Source: Gentiana macrophylla
Taxonomy: Eukaryota > Streptophyta > Magnoliopsida > Gentianales > Gentianaceae
DNA: 64,000 nucleotides
Direction of reading: 5' to 3'
Assembly (NCBI GenBank): GCA_026214975.1
Contig: CM047813.1
Span: forward strand, 28,714,797-28,778,796
Part shown: piece after piece, positions 1 to 11,430 of the stretch
Numbering within the stretch: the first letter of the stretch is position 1
Layout of the letters: the number at the start of each line of letters is the position of its first letter
Position numbers and translations under genes: made by a program
The notes under the pieces: model-generated
What the model was told of the DNA's origin: nothing
The model's database searches: none
Seen by the model: the letters and a program-made list of their open reading frames with translations, nothing else

Positions 1-40
1 CTTCCTTATCCACCAAAAAGGAAAGAGAAAGCCCTCACTA

Positions 41-1640
41 ATGACAAGCAAGTATCTTTGGAGTGAGAGGATGCTTAGAGACACTCATGTTAGTATGCCC
101 TTAGCCGAGGTATTAACCGAGATGCCTAAATGCTCTAAGTATCTTAAAGAATTTCGTGGGAGTAAGAGAAAGCTTCAGGGGATGGTGAAGAAATGCTTCG
201 CGAGGATTGCGCGATGGTTTCCTGTAAAATTTCTTTGTTTAGCGAGGTGACCACTGCGCGGACCTTCAATCTCCTGTGAGATCGAAGGTCATTTATTCAA
301 AACGCCTTATGCGACTCGGGGCCTCTATTAATGTGATGCCATTAAACGATGCAAAAGCTCGGGTTAGATAAAAGGATGCGGAACGCCCGATTTCTCTTGA
401 GATGGTAGATAAATCTAGCGGATCTGCACCGGTTGTGTAGCTAATGTTCTCCTTCAAATTGAACATTTAGTCTTCCCTACCGATCGGGTTATTCTAGACT
501 ATCCACCGATACGGAGATGCCTCTAATTCTAGGCCGAACCTTTTAGACACTTCTAACGCTCTCATCGACTTCGCAAAGGACAGATTACTCTTAGAGTCGG
601 TGACACATCTGTCACCTTCACACGAGGACACATCCCGAAAGAGCCGTAATTGATGAAATATCGTTTGTCGGAAGCCATATATGAGGACGGCGGAGATGCC
701 TATTATGAAGATGCAATGGAGCTTACGAGAGATAGGTGTTTTTGAAGTCATGGACATTGAGGATCCGGCCGATCGCGGACCACCTTCGATTCATTTCAAG
801 CCGTAGGCATTGACGAAGTCATCTTCACTCGCTCACACTGGGCTGTTATTGAGTTAGAAGCATGGAGATGCCCAAAGAACAAACGATGATTTCAAAGAAT
901 CGAGTCGGGAAGACTTCATCCTGGTGAAGAAGAAGCTCACGATGGGTAGTTGGGACGAGGTAGAGTTTTGAGAGAAGCTACTCATTGGGAAGTAGATGAT
1001 TGGGAGGAGCCGCGTAAGAGCTTAAAGATGAAGAGTTAAGAAAAATGATCGATCACCGTAAAAGGAAGCAAGTGTTGACCGGAGGATTCCGATGGATGAT
1101 TTGATCCAGCACCTTTCGGGTTGAGCCTCGGGAAGATGAGGTGTTCTATCGTCAACCACTTCAAGCTCATAAGGAGAAAGGTGGCCCGTTAAAGTCTAGC
1201 ATTGAGCAACCACCTACCGATTTAGAGCTTAAACCGCTTCCAAAACACCTTAAGTATATCTTTCTTAAGGATGGAGATAAATTGCCTTTGATCATTTCTT
1301 GAAACTCGATTAAGATCAAGAAGCACACGGTGATAGAAGTGCTTAAGAAAACATCCTCGCGTTCGGTTGGCAAGTGGGTGATATCCGAGGAATCGGCCCC
1401 TGACATATGCATGCATAAAATCCGAACGGAGGAAGGAGCTAAAGGTAAGACAACCTCAGCGAAGGCTGAATCCGCATATGCAAGAGGTTGTCAAAAAGGA
1501 GGTTATAAAGTGGCTCGACATGGGAATCATCTATGCAATCGCCGATAGCGAGTGGGTCAGCCCTACTCAAGTTGTGCCAAAGAAGGCGGAATCACAATAA
1601 AAGAATGAAAAAGGGGAGGAAGTTGCCTTACGTCTCGTGA
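41..1640 (+). pseudogene. Decayed gag-pol linker and aspartic protease region of element A
   Basis: No long open frame survives, but pieces match element C protein in several frames. Residues like PLAEVLTEMPK (about 95-150) match NLPLSDVLVEMPK of element C. LGASINVMPLN (about 315-350) matches its protease segment LGASISLMPLS. A linker containing LKPLPKHLKYIFLKDGDKLP (about 1220-1290) and APDICMHKIRTEEGA (about 1395-1440) matches the region just before RT. The catalytic aspartate context is not intact and several stops and frameshifts are present. Decay is heavier here than in the RT that follows. Identification rests on comparison inside this window and on the known Athila gag-pol layout. Confidence 0.7.
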
Positions 1641-2435
1641 ATGGCTCTGATGAGTCAGATCGACTATCGTAGACTTAATGAGGTTACTGCCAAGGACCAC
1701 TTTCCCTTACCCTTCATTGACCAACTAATTGAAAGACTGAGTGGTCACAAGTATTATTGTTTTCTCGATGGATACTCTGGTTACTTCCAGATAGCCATCG
1801 ACCCCAATGACCAAGAGAAGACAACTTTACGTGTCCATCTGGTACTTTTGCTTTTCAGTAGAATGCCATTCGGTCTATGCAATGCACCCGCGACTTTTCA
1901 ACGGTGTATGTTGGCCATTTTTGATGGACTTGTTGAGAAATGCATGGAAGTCTTCATGGATGACTTCTCAGTCTATGGCGATAGCTTTGATGAAATCTTA
2001 AAGAACCTAGATATGGTACTCCAACGGTGTGTTGAGAAGAATCTGGTGCTTAACTGGGAGAAATGCCATTTTCTAGTAGACGAAGGGATCGTTTTGGGAC
2101 ATAAGGTGTCCAATGCAGGTATTCAAGTTGATAAGGCTAAGGTCGAAGCCATCGAAAGGATGACGTACCCTAAGACAGTGAAAGAGGTACGAGGTTTTCT
2201 AGGACACGTTGGCTTCTACCGGCGTTTCATTCGAGACTTTTCTACTATTGCCAAGCCTTTATCAAATCTCTTGAAAGATGATGTAGATTTCTTGTTCGAT
2301 GGAAAGTGCAAAGAAGCTTTCAATTGTTTGAAAGACAAGCTTATCGGTGCCCCTATTTTAGTAGCCCCGACCGATTGGAAGCCTTTTGAGTTAATGTGCG
2401 ATGCCTCTAATTTACGCCAGAGGCGCAGCTTTTAG
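1641..2435 (+). pseudogene. Reverse transcriptase domain of element A
   Basis: The 264-residue frame carries most of a Ty3/gypsy RT: DGYSGYFQIAIDP, then MPFGLCNAPATFQRCM, then the catalytic FMDDFSVYG box (the YxDD equivalent, near residue 105), then LGHKVSNAGIQVD and EVRGFLGHVGFYRRFI. It ends at the start of RNase H (ELMCDASN). RT copies element RNA into cDNA inside the virus-like particle. The upstream fingers region is in other frames, and the frame closes at 2435 where a shift separates it from RNase H. The catalytic residues are retained but the polyprotein is broken. It could still serve as donor sequence in recombination. Confidence 0.9.
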
Positions 2436-2484
2436 GTCAAAGAGTTGATAAAAGGTTCAGCCCATCTATTATGCGAGTCGTACC

Positions 2485-2949
2485 TTGAACCCGGCTCAAT
2501 GCAATTATACTACGACTGAGAAGGAATTCTTAGCCGTCGTCTTTGCCATTGACAAGTTTAGAAGCTATCTTCTCGGGTCTCAAGTGATTGTATGGACAGA
2601 TCATGCAGCTTTACGCTACCTTATGGATAAAGCAGATGCCAAACCAAGGTTACTTAGATGGATTTTAATTCTACAAGAGTTTGACCTTGTGATTAAAGAT
2701 AAGAAAGGTAGTGAGAATATTGTGGCTGATCATTTATCTCGCTTAGTAAATGAGGGTGCAGAGAATCACAATGATATAGGCATTGATTTTCCGACTGAGC
2801 AATTGATGAAGCTTGAAACGGTTAGGCCGTGGTATGCTGACTACGTCAACTATTTAGCGAGTGGTCATTTAGAGGATATGACGATCGGAGAAGAAAAGTT
2901 CTTTTCGATCTTAAATATCTCGTATGGGAAGATCCTTATTTGTTCGTGA
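2485..2949 (+). pseudogene. RNase H domain and start of integrase of element A
   Basis: The 154-residue frame starts in the RNase H domain ([19 protein letters not shown], then [26 protein letters not shown] and the [11 protein letters not shown] end motif). It then runs into the spacer before integrase. RNase H removes the RNA strand of the RNA/DNA hybrid during reverse transcription. The first catalytic aspartate lies upstream in ELMCDASN of the RT frame, so a frameshift near 2435-2485 splits the active site between two frames. The same breakpoint in element C is intact, so this lesion is private to element A. Confidence 0.85.
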
Positions 2950-4150
2950 GTCCAGTAAAGACGGGTTGCTTCGACGGTGTGTTCCCGAGCATGATCGGTG
3001 GGATATCCTAGAACAATGCCATAGCGGTCCCACCGAGGTCACTATGGAACACCGAAGACGGTTGCAAAGATTCTTCAAGTTGGATTCTCTTGGCCGACTC
3101 TGTTTAAGGATGCAAGCCTTTTGTAAAGGTTGTGATAGGTGCCGAGAACCGGACGGCGAGTAGTCGGATGGAAATGCCACTTAAGCCCATTCTTGAATGC
3201 GAAGTTTTCGATGTATGGGGCATAGATTTTATGGGACCCTTTCCATCCTCATGTGGTAATAAGTATATCCTCGCCTCTGTGTGGATTATGTTTCAAAGTG
3301 GGTCGAGGCCATAGCTACTCAAACTAATGATCACAAGGTTGTAAAGAAATTCTTGCAAAAGAATATCTTTACTAGATTCGGCCGTCCGAGAGCACTCATT
3401 AGTGATGAAGGTACTCACTTTTGCAATGCGCCGCTTGACAAGATCCTTGAGAAGTACGGTGTCAAACATAAGATTGGTACACCATATCATCCTCAAACTA
3501 GTGGCCAAGTCGAGGTAAGCAACTGTGAGCTTGAAAAGAATTTTGAGAAGACCGTGAACAATAATCGATCTAATTGGAGTCTTAAGTCGACGACGATTGT
3601 GGGCTTATCGATCGCATTCAAGACCCGATGGGCACGTCACCCTTCCAAATGGTCTATGGCAAAGCTTGTCATTTACCTGTCGAACTTGAGCACGAGCTTT
3701 CGGGCAATTAAATTCTTAAATTTTGATAGCCAACTCTGTGGGGAGAAAAGGTTGTTACAGTTGAACGAGCTCGACGAATTCAGACTCCGTGCATACAAGA
3801 ATGCTAAGCTTAGCAAGGAAAGAACGAAGATGCTCCATGACGCTAAGATCAAGGACCGAGAATTCAAAGTTGGTGAAATGGCTTTACTCTATAATACCAG
3901 ACTTCATTTGTTTCCTGGTAAGCTAAAGTCTAGATGGTCTGGTCCGTTTGAGATTCTCGAGGTTAATCCCAGTGGAGTAATTACTTTGAACGGGTATGGT
4001 AATCAAGCTTTTAAAGTGAATGGCCATCGACTTAAGAAATATTTTGGGCAACCAAAGGAAAAGCCTGAGATTCTTTATTTTCAAAGCGAGATGAGAGTAC
4101 AGATGTCCCGATTTGTGAAGAGATTCCATCTTATTTCTTTGAGTCGATGA
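2924..4150 (+). pseudogene. Integrase domain of element A
   Basis: Three overlapping frames together cover a Ty3/gypsy integrase. The zinc-binding part ([26 protein letters not shown]) is at about 2945-3150. The catalytic core has D in [19 protein letters not shown] in [12 protein letters not shown], and E in [16 protein letters not shown]. The C-terminal part includes [28 protein letters not shown] and [14 protein letters not shown]. Integrase inserts the cDNA into host chromosomes. Frame changes near 3150 and 3300 break the protein. The DDE residues are visible but in different frames. Confidence 0.88.
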
Positions 4151-4406
4151 TGATGACGTTCCTATATCCACCCGTGAGGTACCTTCGTTGAGACTTCGAT
4201 CATACCACTATGTCTATGCCTATCAGGCGCAAGAACAAGAAGAAGAGAGTCGGTGTAGTTTGAGAGAAAAGTTTAATGATCTTATTGCGCACTTGACTTG
4301 TTGTTGTGGTGAAAATCACTTCCGCCTAGTAATTCTAATTCGACATCTCGAGGTGGCGGCAAGTTAAACCAAAGTGGCCCGATCCGGGTTGATTCTTGAA
4401 CTTTTT

Positions 4407-4450
4407 GTCAAGCTATTGACATTAAAAGAGCGCTCCTAGGAGGCAACCTA
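4407..4450 (+). promoter_or_regulatory. Paired-hairpin motif downstream of pol (element A copy)
   Basis: Two adjacent short stem-loops can be drawn. The first is GTCA-AGCTAT-TGAC. After a spacer and GCGC comes CTAGG-AGGCAA-CCTAG. Element C carries two further copies (25509-25555 and 24928-24975, - strand) in which stems change but stay complementary and loops stay nearly constant. This suggests a conserved RNA or single-strand DNA structure. Its function is unknown. Confidence 0.6.
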
Positions 4451-5232
4451 GTTTTCTTTGCTCGTTTCCTTTTCTTAGGTGGTTTTGTTTTATTGTTTTA
4501 GAAATAATACTTTAGTTGATTTTGTGTTGATGGTTATTCCTCTTACGTTCAGTGTAAGTGTTTTGTGTTATGTGTTGATCATATACCCCGTGTACCCCGA
4601 GATTATATGGTATGTCGAGTGTTGCAGATACTTTTGGGCAGGTTTTGAGTTATTATCGTGTCTGTGTTGTCTATTCAAGTTGTAGCGGTACATTCATGCT
4701 CCGGCCCGACCTCTCCGCCAACTTTCATCCGACAACCACCGTTGAAACCAAACTAAGTTTTCTTTTCTTTTATTCTGCACATTCTGAGGACATAATGTGA
4801 TTTAAGTGTGGGGGGGTGTTTGGGTATGTTTTTATGCTATATCCTTTGAAATATGAGTGAATGTTAAATTTCTGCGAAATTTAAAATTTTTTTGTGAGTC
4901 TCGAGCATATAATTGGAACTAGATGCTTGCTAGTTGTAGTTTTCTAACGATGATAGTATGTGACTTAGTGAGATAATTATAGCATGTTTTACTTTTATGG
5001 AGATAGTTTCGTTTTCACTCACGAAAGCCTTTGATTTTGAAGCATGACTTTTGAATTATATCCCTTCATTATTTTTAATGATTTATCTTAGGAAGGTCAA
5101 GATAGTTACACCTAAGTTAGACCGTATCTTGTGAATATCATAAAGTTTGAATGTGATAAGTGAGATGTAACTTATGACTTTGAAAAGTGAATAAATAAAG
5201 TGAGTGAGCAATTATTAATAAATACGTTTGTC

Positions 5233-5410
5233 GGAAGCTGGTTAATGATTTGAGTGCGGTAGGGTATACCTCGTGATGTCCTATACCACTATGATGACCA
5301 AAAGCTCACGATACGTTAGAAGAAGCTACCTTATGATTTGAGTAGGTAGGGATTATCTCAAATGTCCTATTCTACTATGATGGGTAAGAGCTCACTGACG
5401 ATATCGTCAA
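5233..5410 (+). repeat. 88-bp imperfect tandem repeat shared with element B
   Basis: Two consecutive units begin with ATGATTTGAG (5245 and 5333) and each continues through a GGTAGGG motif, a GTCCTAT motif, an ACTATGATG motif and AGCTCAC. The same two-unit arrangement with a period of 87 bp is found in element B at about 22310-22480. Retention in both an autonomous-type and a non-autonomous element suggests a functional 3' module rather than chance. Confidence 0.6.
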
Positions 5411-5775
5411 ATTTGAAAATTTTGGAAATGATGAGTAAAAATAAAGTGAAGTCTTTGTTATCATGGATCTTATACCCAAGAGAACCGCATGATATGTTGT
5501 AGTGGATTATCCTACTGAGTGCGTGGGAAGGCTTTGAGTGGAGCTATTATCGTTATGCATTTCTAGGATAGTCATTGGAATTTCGAAAGGATATTTCTTT
5601 GAAAGGCTTGTTAGATTGAGAATGGCTTGTCACACTTACACCGAATCTATCTCTCGTGTTGGTATCATTTGCTATAGTTGTTGTATCTTTTGTTACGTGA
5701 GTTAGAGATCTATGTGGATTATTTATAAAGTTGAGCTATAGTTTTGATTGTTTTGTCCGAGGACGTACAAAAAGC

Positions 5776-5789
5776 TAAGTGTGGGGAGT
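5776..5789 (+). promoter_or_regulatory. Polypurine tract of element A
   Basis: The purine-rich stretch TAAGTGTGGGGAGT ends exactly where the LTR begins with TGTTAAGG. Element B has the near-identical TAAGTGTGGGGGTGT in the same place. Polypurine tracts prime plus-strand DNA synthesis in LTR retrotransposons. Confidence 0.75.
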
Positions 5790-7369
5790 TGTTAAGGCCA
5801 TATTTATATGATTATTAAGGGTTTATTTCATTATTATTTTCCCACATTTGCATAATTTACATGAGAATTAAGGGTTTAAGTGTAATTATTTAATAAAGAT
5901 GATTTTAAGAGGGTTGTATGCAAAATTGATGATTTTAAGTGTTGATTTAATGGAATTATTATTATTTGGATTTTATTACATTTTTGCATTGTTTATTTAT
6001 CATGTAGGTGTTGATTTTCGAATGCTATAAGTGGATAAATGAAGCTCAAGTCGAATTATTCAAGATAGAGTTGGAATTGGCTCAAAGAAATTGGATAAAG
6101 ATGATGAGATCCGACCAAAAAGCGATCCAGCCTGAAGCGTTTACATCCCGCCCATCTGGACGGGCGTTTGATTTCATGGACGAGCGCCCGTGAGAGGAAA
6201 TCACATACGAGAGAGTTTGACGCAAAGATGGACGGACGTCTAGAGCAAAGTCAAGATCCACCAGACGGGCGCCCATAAGACCAGCATTTAGCGTCCGTTG
6301 CCGACTTAGTCATAACCGACTCAAATTCCTATAAATAAAGCGCAGCCCCAACCCTAATTGATACCACATAATTGAGATCGCAATTTTACACCAAAAAGTC
6401 GCGCCACAAGCCTAATTCCATAGAGATGAACTTCTCCAACCCAACAATCATCTTCAACATGATTGTTGGCTAAAAGCCTTGCAGTGAGTCGACGGAGGAA
6501 GCCTATCAACAACAAAACCAACTAGAGAGTTCGATACTGGATGTTTAGTGAGTTTAAGATCTAGTTTTTCATCACTTTTTAACGCTGTTTTATATTGCCA
6601 TGTTTTGTTGAATTATCAATTCTATGAAACGATCTATTTATCTATCTTTATGCTTGAATAAATTTATGAAAGTCTGTTTATTTGAGTTCTCTTTTCGTTC
6701 AAAGTAATGCATCTAATTGTGTTGTAAGAGATTATGCATGATTAGTTGAGTAAGAGTTTGGAAACAATCTCGTGATTTCGTGTTGATTGCATGTTTAGTT
6801 TGTTTGAAAAGATAAACGAAACCCTAGAATTTGATTGAAGATATTTAATTGAATTCGTGAATAAATCACTACTAAAAACTATGTTCTAAATCATCATCTA
6901 GTTGAGTTGTTGGTTGATGGGTGAAATCTGATCGCCTCGCTGTGTTTTCCCTTATTGTTTCTTAATCGAATCATTAGTTAAGTTTTAGAACCCTAGTTTC
7001 TTGCTGATTTTCTGCATATTTTCTGTTCCAGTTCGTATTCAGACGTTCGTCCGCAATAGCGAACGCCCGTCCATTAGGTTTAGTTTTCATACGCTCGTTC
7101 ACTTTAGTGAACGTTCGTCCGTCTTTCTGTTTTATTATTTTCTGCTTGTTTTTATTTCCTGTTTTAGTTTTAATTCTTAGGTTTAGGTTTTAGTTAGTTT
7201 CAGCCTTAGTTTAGTAGTTTAGTTAATAATTGTGACATAATTGATATAGATTTATATTTGAATCCGATAAACATTCCACTCCCTTAGGACGACCCGTTAA
7301 CACCCTATACTACGATCCTTATACTTGGGGTGTTTCGGTTATAAATTTAAAACACGTTTTTACCGAACA
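5790..7369 (+). repeat. 3' LTR of element A
   Basis: The LTR starts TGTTAAGG directly after the polypurine tract and ends CCGAACA, giving 1,580 bp. The start matches both LTRs of element B and resembles element C's TGTTTAGG. The end segment (ACTACGATCC, ACTTGGGGT) matches the end of element C's LTR. A TATA box lies at 6330-6337. Near-palindromes of the GACG/CGTC type sit just upstream of it (6158-6274) and again downstream (7041-7120). The right flank starts inside a gag-like frame on the other strand. The target duplication cannot be checked because the 5' end is outside the window. Confidence 0.8.
6330..6337 (+). promoter_or_regulatory. TATA box of element A LTR
   Basis: TATAAATA lies about 60 bases after the last upstream near-palindrome. 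It occupies the same position, relative to the palindrome cluster, as in the LTRs of elements B and C. Confidence 0.7.
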
Positions 7370-7733
7370 AGTTTTCCGTTTTTGGAGGAATGAATGTGGG
7401 CTGAACCTCAGTTTGTGTGGGTTCAGGAGGGTTGAATTTACGGATTGACCGAGGTGGTAATCCTTCTGCAATGAGTAGTGCATTTCCTTCCCGCATTTCT
7501 TCAACATATTCCATGTGCGCTTGCAAAGCTATTTTATATGTATCTTGTTGTGGGGGAGCTCCCCCGGCTGAAATAGCCTCTCGTTCATTATTTGGGCTAG
7601 ATGTTCCCGTGATTCCCTTTCCTTTGCTTTTTCTAACCGCTTCCTCGTGTATTTCACGGGCTTTAGTCCTTTCCTCAGATGTATGCTCGCATGTCGGTTG
7701 TGAGGCGTGGTTGACATCCGCCCCATCCGACAT
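7347..7733 (-). pseudogene. gag-like N-terminal fragment of a Tat-like element
   Basis: A 128-residue frame reads toward lower coordinates from just downstream of a primer-binding site and LTR, which is where gag starts in an LTR retrotransposon. It is hydrophilic (SDGADVNHASQPTCEHTSEERTKAREIHEEAVRKSK) with no recognisable domain. The frame also continues upstream of its first Met, interrupted by a stop. Its last residues, FGKNVF, are encoded by the end of element A's LTR, so the true gag was cut by that insertion at about 7370. Assignment as gag rests on position only. Confidence 0.55.
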
Positions 7734-8092
7734 AACCCTTCGCTAGCTTCTCCACGGGTGTGCTCGCTCCACGTGGCGATCCCGATTGGTCGCTTTAGCC
7801 GGTGTTGCAGGGTTCATGTTTTTCCCGCCGGCCATGACTTATGATTTCTGGGTGGGTGTTTTTCCTGGGTATTTTAGATGGACTCAAGCGTGAGTTTGCA
7901 ATGAAGTTGATGATCTCCTCTGCGTAAGTTGGTGAGAGGAAGTGAGCAGCGGTTTCTGGGCTGTATTATCCCTAAAAGTTCAAAGCTTTGGTGACCGACA
8001 GACTGATGATGATAACTTCGCCTGAGACACCGTGAAATCGTCTTTGTGGTGGAGTAAGTGGCCTCCAAATGCTGAATGAAAATGAAAGGTTT

Positions 8093-8108
8093 CCCGGTAA
8101 CGGAGCCA
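8093..8108 (-). promoter_or_regulatory. Primer-binding site of the Tat-like element
   Basis: On the - strand TGGCTCCGTTACCGGG lies two bases after the LTR end. It differs at two positions from the tRNA-Asp-type site TGGCGCCGTTGCCGGG seen in element C. The exact primer tRNA is uncertain. Confidence 0.6.
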
Positions 8109-8110
8109 AC

Positions 8111-8741
8111 TGATGTTGCGTGGAACACCAGATTTGCGGTAACAGTGTTTATCTTGAGGATATAAGGCTGATATAGATGATTTCTCCGGTGAGGGAAGGG
8201 CGGCGAGTAAGAACAAGGCTGCCGGATCAGTTTATAAGATGAACAAATTAATCAGTCGACAAATCGGCAGAGTTTCTGCTTGTATTAGATTTATAGCTAA
8301 AAGCTTGAGAGCCTCTTTCTATTACAATGTGATCCCATATATATAGGGTGAAAAAATGAGTCAGCTCACTGTTCATTGACAAGACAACTGAGAGTACATA
8401 GCTAAGTTAAGCATGCATGCAATACAAGTGTCCTAGCCAGCTGTAAAGTGTTGCCAGCTGGATTGGCCAGCTGGATAAGCATGGCGAGCAGCGAGTATCG
8501 AGAAATATGGTCGAGCAGCGGACTCACTTGTGCCTTGAGTATATAGTTTGGAATCACATGGAAAGAATGAGTCCGGCTAACTGGTGGCGGACATGTCCCG
8601 GCCTGTGGCGAGCGACCAGAAGGAGTTTGGTGGCAGCGGCCAGCGGCCAGCGGTGATAGAAGCCCATTTATCTGTGTTGATGGGCCAAGATTGTAGGCCC
8701 AATATGGATGAACAGGGCCCCATTCCAATCCGGGTATATCA
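8111..8741 (-). repeat. 5' LTR of a Tat-like Ty3/gypsy element
   Basis: On the - strand the LTR begins TGATATACCCGG and ends CGCAACATCA (631 bp), with TGAT/ATCA ends and a primer site immediately after. It matches the LTRs at 56668-57220 and 59725-60330 at the start, at the TATA region (CTATATATATGGGATC), at TTTGTCGACT and at the end. These three are therefore the same family. The rest of this copy is cut off by element A at 7370. Confidence 0.75.
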
Positions 8742-9043
8742 GCTAATATGAATATGCACCGCGAAAATCCACCGTTGTCGTGGATTATTTATTTATTTAA
8801 TTAATTAATTTTGGGTACATGAAGAGTCAATGTGAAATCCACAGTTTGTTTTCTTTTGAAAGAAATCATTTTATTGATCCTCAAAAGAGGTGCGGCCAAA
8901 GTACATTTCGTGTAAAAACTCAAAAGACAAAGTAAAACAACAGTAAGAAAGACTAATCTATATCCCATGTAGGTCGTAAATTCCTTGCTAACTCCACTAT
9001 ATATGATATAAACACAAAGCCAGGTGGCCTTTCTTCATCTTTG

Positions 9044-9337
9044 TCATGTGCCACATCCAGATACCACTGAGTGCTTCATTCCATAAGTATTTCCACCTGT
9101 TCGTTCTAAATGGTGATCCTTGCTCGTTGACAAGTTCACTCTCACCCACTCTTTTGGGTTGGAGGCTTGAAAAAATACTCCCTTACCGTTGTCAGGGACA
9201 CAATTGTTCCAAACTCCTTTTGCCCAATGGCGACCTCGCAATGCATGAAGGACGGACTCATTGGATTGTAGACATTGCGTGCATAATGCATCATCAAGCA
9301 TATGTCTGTTTAATTCCATTGTTATTGTGGATTTCAA
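9044..9337 (-). pseudogene. zf-RVT (RT zinc-binding) segment of LINE ORF2
   Basis: The frame contains CTQCLQSNESVLHALRGRHWAKGVW. This fits the zf-RVT pattern of plant LINE ORF2 proteins (Cys-x2-Cys, then a glutamate, His-x-Leu, and a conserved Ala-x-x-Val-Trp after the last metal ligand). The usual final cysteine is replaced by arginine (GRHWA for a D/E-C-x-x-A context). The segment normally lies between RT and the RNase H-like tail. It is followed by a degenerate tail and then the LINE 3' UTR. Confidence 0.7.
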
Positions 9338-9689
9338 TAGTTCCTTTACACCATGATTTTTAAAGACAACAAAAGTTGGTACACATGATTCTGAAATATA
9401 AGACGATGATATAATATTATGGTAAATAAAATTGTGAATTTTGGAAGTCTAGATCAACAAATACAACTATATATTAGAATCATGTTAGCGGTGTAGAACA
9501 GAGAATTAATGAGGTTGACAATTTCTTCCCTAATGAAGAAGGATTATTTTTGTATTTAAAGAATTGTGGTTGGTCTATATTTTGTCTGAGATCATGTGTC
9601 AGGTCTTTAAACATGCATTGAATTTTGTCTTGATCATAGGTTCAATTGCCACTGTGATCTTTGAGGCTCAACACCTTATGTTTCTGTGT

Positions 9690-10231
9690 TTATTTTATGG
9701 CTGTAAGATGATAGAAATAGGTATTACATTCTTCCTCAAACATCCATTGAAGTCGGGATCGTTGATGCCAGTACTTTTTTTTCTGATCAAGAACGCTATT
9801 GAGTTCAAGCGAAATTTTAGCATGAAGATTTTTGAGGAAATATGAGTGATAAAGCTCTTGACTCCTCTTAATATCTTCCAATTTTGGTAGACGTCTCTTC
9901 TTTCTATCACAGATGTTTCCAAATACAGTTCCATTTCTTGGCTTCTTTCTTGAAGTTCTTAAACGTTGAACAAATATCTTTATGGAAGCTTCAATGTTGT
10001 TCAACAAATCTTCTAACACCTTCGTGTTTGAGCCAAGATCTTTGGAAATAGAATGACTCGGGTTTTTCTTTCTCCGTAGGTCATCGTTTTTAATAAGTAA
10101 TATATGTTTGTGATCAGAATGTATTCGAGGAAGATGTTAGAAAAAGTCTTTGGGTACGCTTCGATCCATGAGGTGGTGCACCAAGATTGATCCAGTCTTT
10201 GCGGTATTTTTTCTAGTTTCATGAGTGACAC
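9690..10231 (-). pseudogene. LINE ORF2: end of endonuclease and RT linker
   Basis: Two frames overlap near 10013. The first contains RLDQSWCTTSWIEAYPKT, the conserved end of a plant LINE endonuclease (RLDRAxCxxxWxxxFP). The second contains LDQKKKYWHQRSRLQWM and NTYFYHLTAIK, matching the linker before RT (E-x2-W-x-Q-x-SR, then NT-x-FFH). In intact LINEs this leads straight into the RT domain, which is missing here. Confidence 0.75.
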
Positions 10232-10439
10232 CCAATTAAGTAAATCAGCGGCTATTAAAAAGGATCTCCAAAAGGTGGCAGCTTTGTGTCAGCAGTCGTA
10301 ACTTATTTGCATTATACCCTCCAACAGGTATTCCCTCTCCTTTTCTTTATGGGGTATAACTTGGTTCATGTCCCCAATCAAATACCAAGGATGATCGATA
10401 ACAGCAGAGAGTTTTCAAGATAATCTTGAAGTTCATTTC

Positions 10440-10694
10440 TCACAATAAGTGTGGAAGAGGCGTAAATGAGAGATATAAATTATCCAATTTTTCATTGTGA
10501 GTGATCACCAAGTTAAGACATCGATTAGTATAAGAGATGATGTTCATGGATATGTTTGCTTCATTCTCAAACACGTAACCCTCATGAGTAACCCCTAACT
10601 TCAACAACAAAGACTTTCGTAAAAGTACTCTTCGGCTGAATAATGTTTGCTCTTTAGCTGTCGCATCATGTTTCCATCCAAAAAAGGATGGCAA
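10440..10694 (-). pseudogene. LINE ORF2: endonuclease fragment
   Basis: The frame includes NIISYTNRCLNLVITHNEKLDNLYLSFTPLP, which resembles the central beta-strand region of the plant LINE apurinic-type endonuclease (self-description of local sequence and folding only; key catalytic residues are not all visible). It is in the correct order relative to the downstream SWIEAYPKT segment. A short frame break lies between the two. Confidence 0.5.
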
Positions 10695-11034
10695 GCTTTG
10701 TATATGAAAGGAAAAATCACAGAGCTAGCTCCATGACAATTTCATGCTAGTAGACGCATTATCGTTGTTTAGGACCTTGCGGAGATATCCTCCACCGCTT
10801 CATCAAATAAAGGATTGACTCCAGCATTATCAACATACACTGAATGTCCTGAAAGTCAACTTTACTATGCTTCGGTGCAAGTTTTAACCCTCATTTATGA
10901 CACATTTGGCTTATATTGGGTACTTTTAGACCATTTATAGGGCAAAATGCATTGCACACTCACTTTGAAGGAAACCGTCACATTGATGGAAACCTCGGCA
11001 TTTTACGATGTTTTTGACCCTTTTCGAGACCTAT

Positions 11035-11430
11035 TTAACTTGTGGAATTATGCTCGGTATGTGTTTGAATGTTGTGATACAACGACACAGATTTAATCGG
11101 AGGGTATGGTCTCGTTTCAAAATTTTGATGGCATCGGGATGCTCCAAGGTTGGGCCTTGGGCTTGTTCCGGCCACCAATTTCGACAAGAGGTGTTTTTGG
11201 GCCAGATTTAATTTTCGGATTTGGGTTCTTTTTATGTTGGGTAGTCCCTTCATATGGATTTCAGTCATGTATCTTTCTTTTAGGCTTTTAGAAGACTCAG
11301 ATTGCATTGCATGCCCTCCACTGTTGGCAAACCATGCAGCTTCTTTTACTATCTTCTTTGTAGATTTAGTAGATATTTCTACTTGATTTGATATTTCCGT
11401 TGTTACTACGGGCCATGGTATTGGATCCAA
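11035..11430 (-). pseudogene. LINE ORF1/ORF2 junction region, unrecognised frame
   Basis: This 131-residue frame lies between the ORF1 zinc-knuckle segment and the endonuclease segment of the LINE and runs in the same direction. It is basic and serine-rich with no recognised motif. In plant LINEs this is the variable C-terminal part of ORF1 and the intergenic spacer. Assignment is by position. Confidence 0.4.

Larger units (their letters stand above)
4151..5775 (+). other. Non-coding 3' region of element A
   Basis: No gene is supported here. Landmarks are a paired-hairpin motif (4407-4450), a pyrimidine-rich tract followed by AAGTGTGGGGG at about 4805-4815, and an 88-bp imperfect tandem repeat (about 5233-5410). 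The stretch from about 4750 to the LTR matches 21735-22903 of element B in order and content, so the two elements share this 3' module although element B has no pol. Athila elements often carry an env-like frame after pol. None is visible in this copy. Confidence 0.6.
1..7369 (+). mobile_element. Element A: Athila-like Ty3/gypsy LTR retrotransposon, 3' part
   Basis: Recognisable order on the + strand is protease remnant, RT, RNase H, integrase, long non-coding 3' region, polypurine tract and 3' LTR (5790-7369). The 5' LTR and gag lie outside the window. PR-RT-RH-INT order identifies Ty3/gypsy. The long 3' region, the hairpin motif at 4407-4450 and close protein similarity to element C, which has a tRNA-Asp primer site, point to the Athila lineage. 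At least five frame breaks make it non-functional as written. The LTR ends inside a gag-like frame on the opposite strand, so this element probably inserted into the Tat-like element to its right. Confidence 0.85.

Noticed and set aside
8402..8728. 108-residue - strand frame within the Tat-like LTR
   Set aside because: It lies wholly inside a defined LTR (8111-8741) and shows no domain, so chance openness is more likely.
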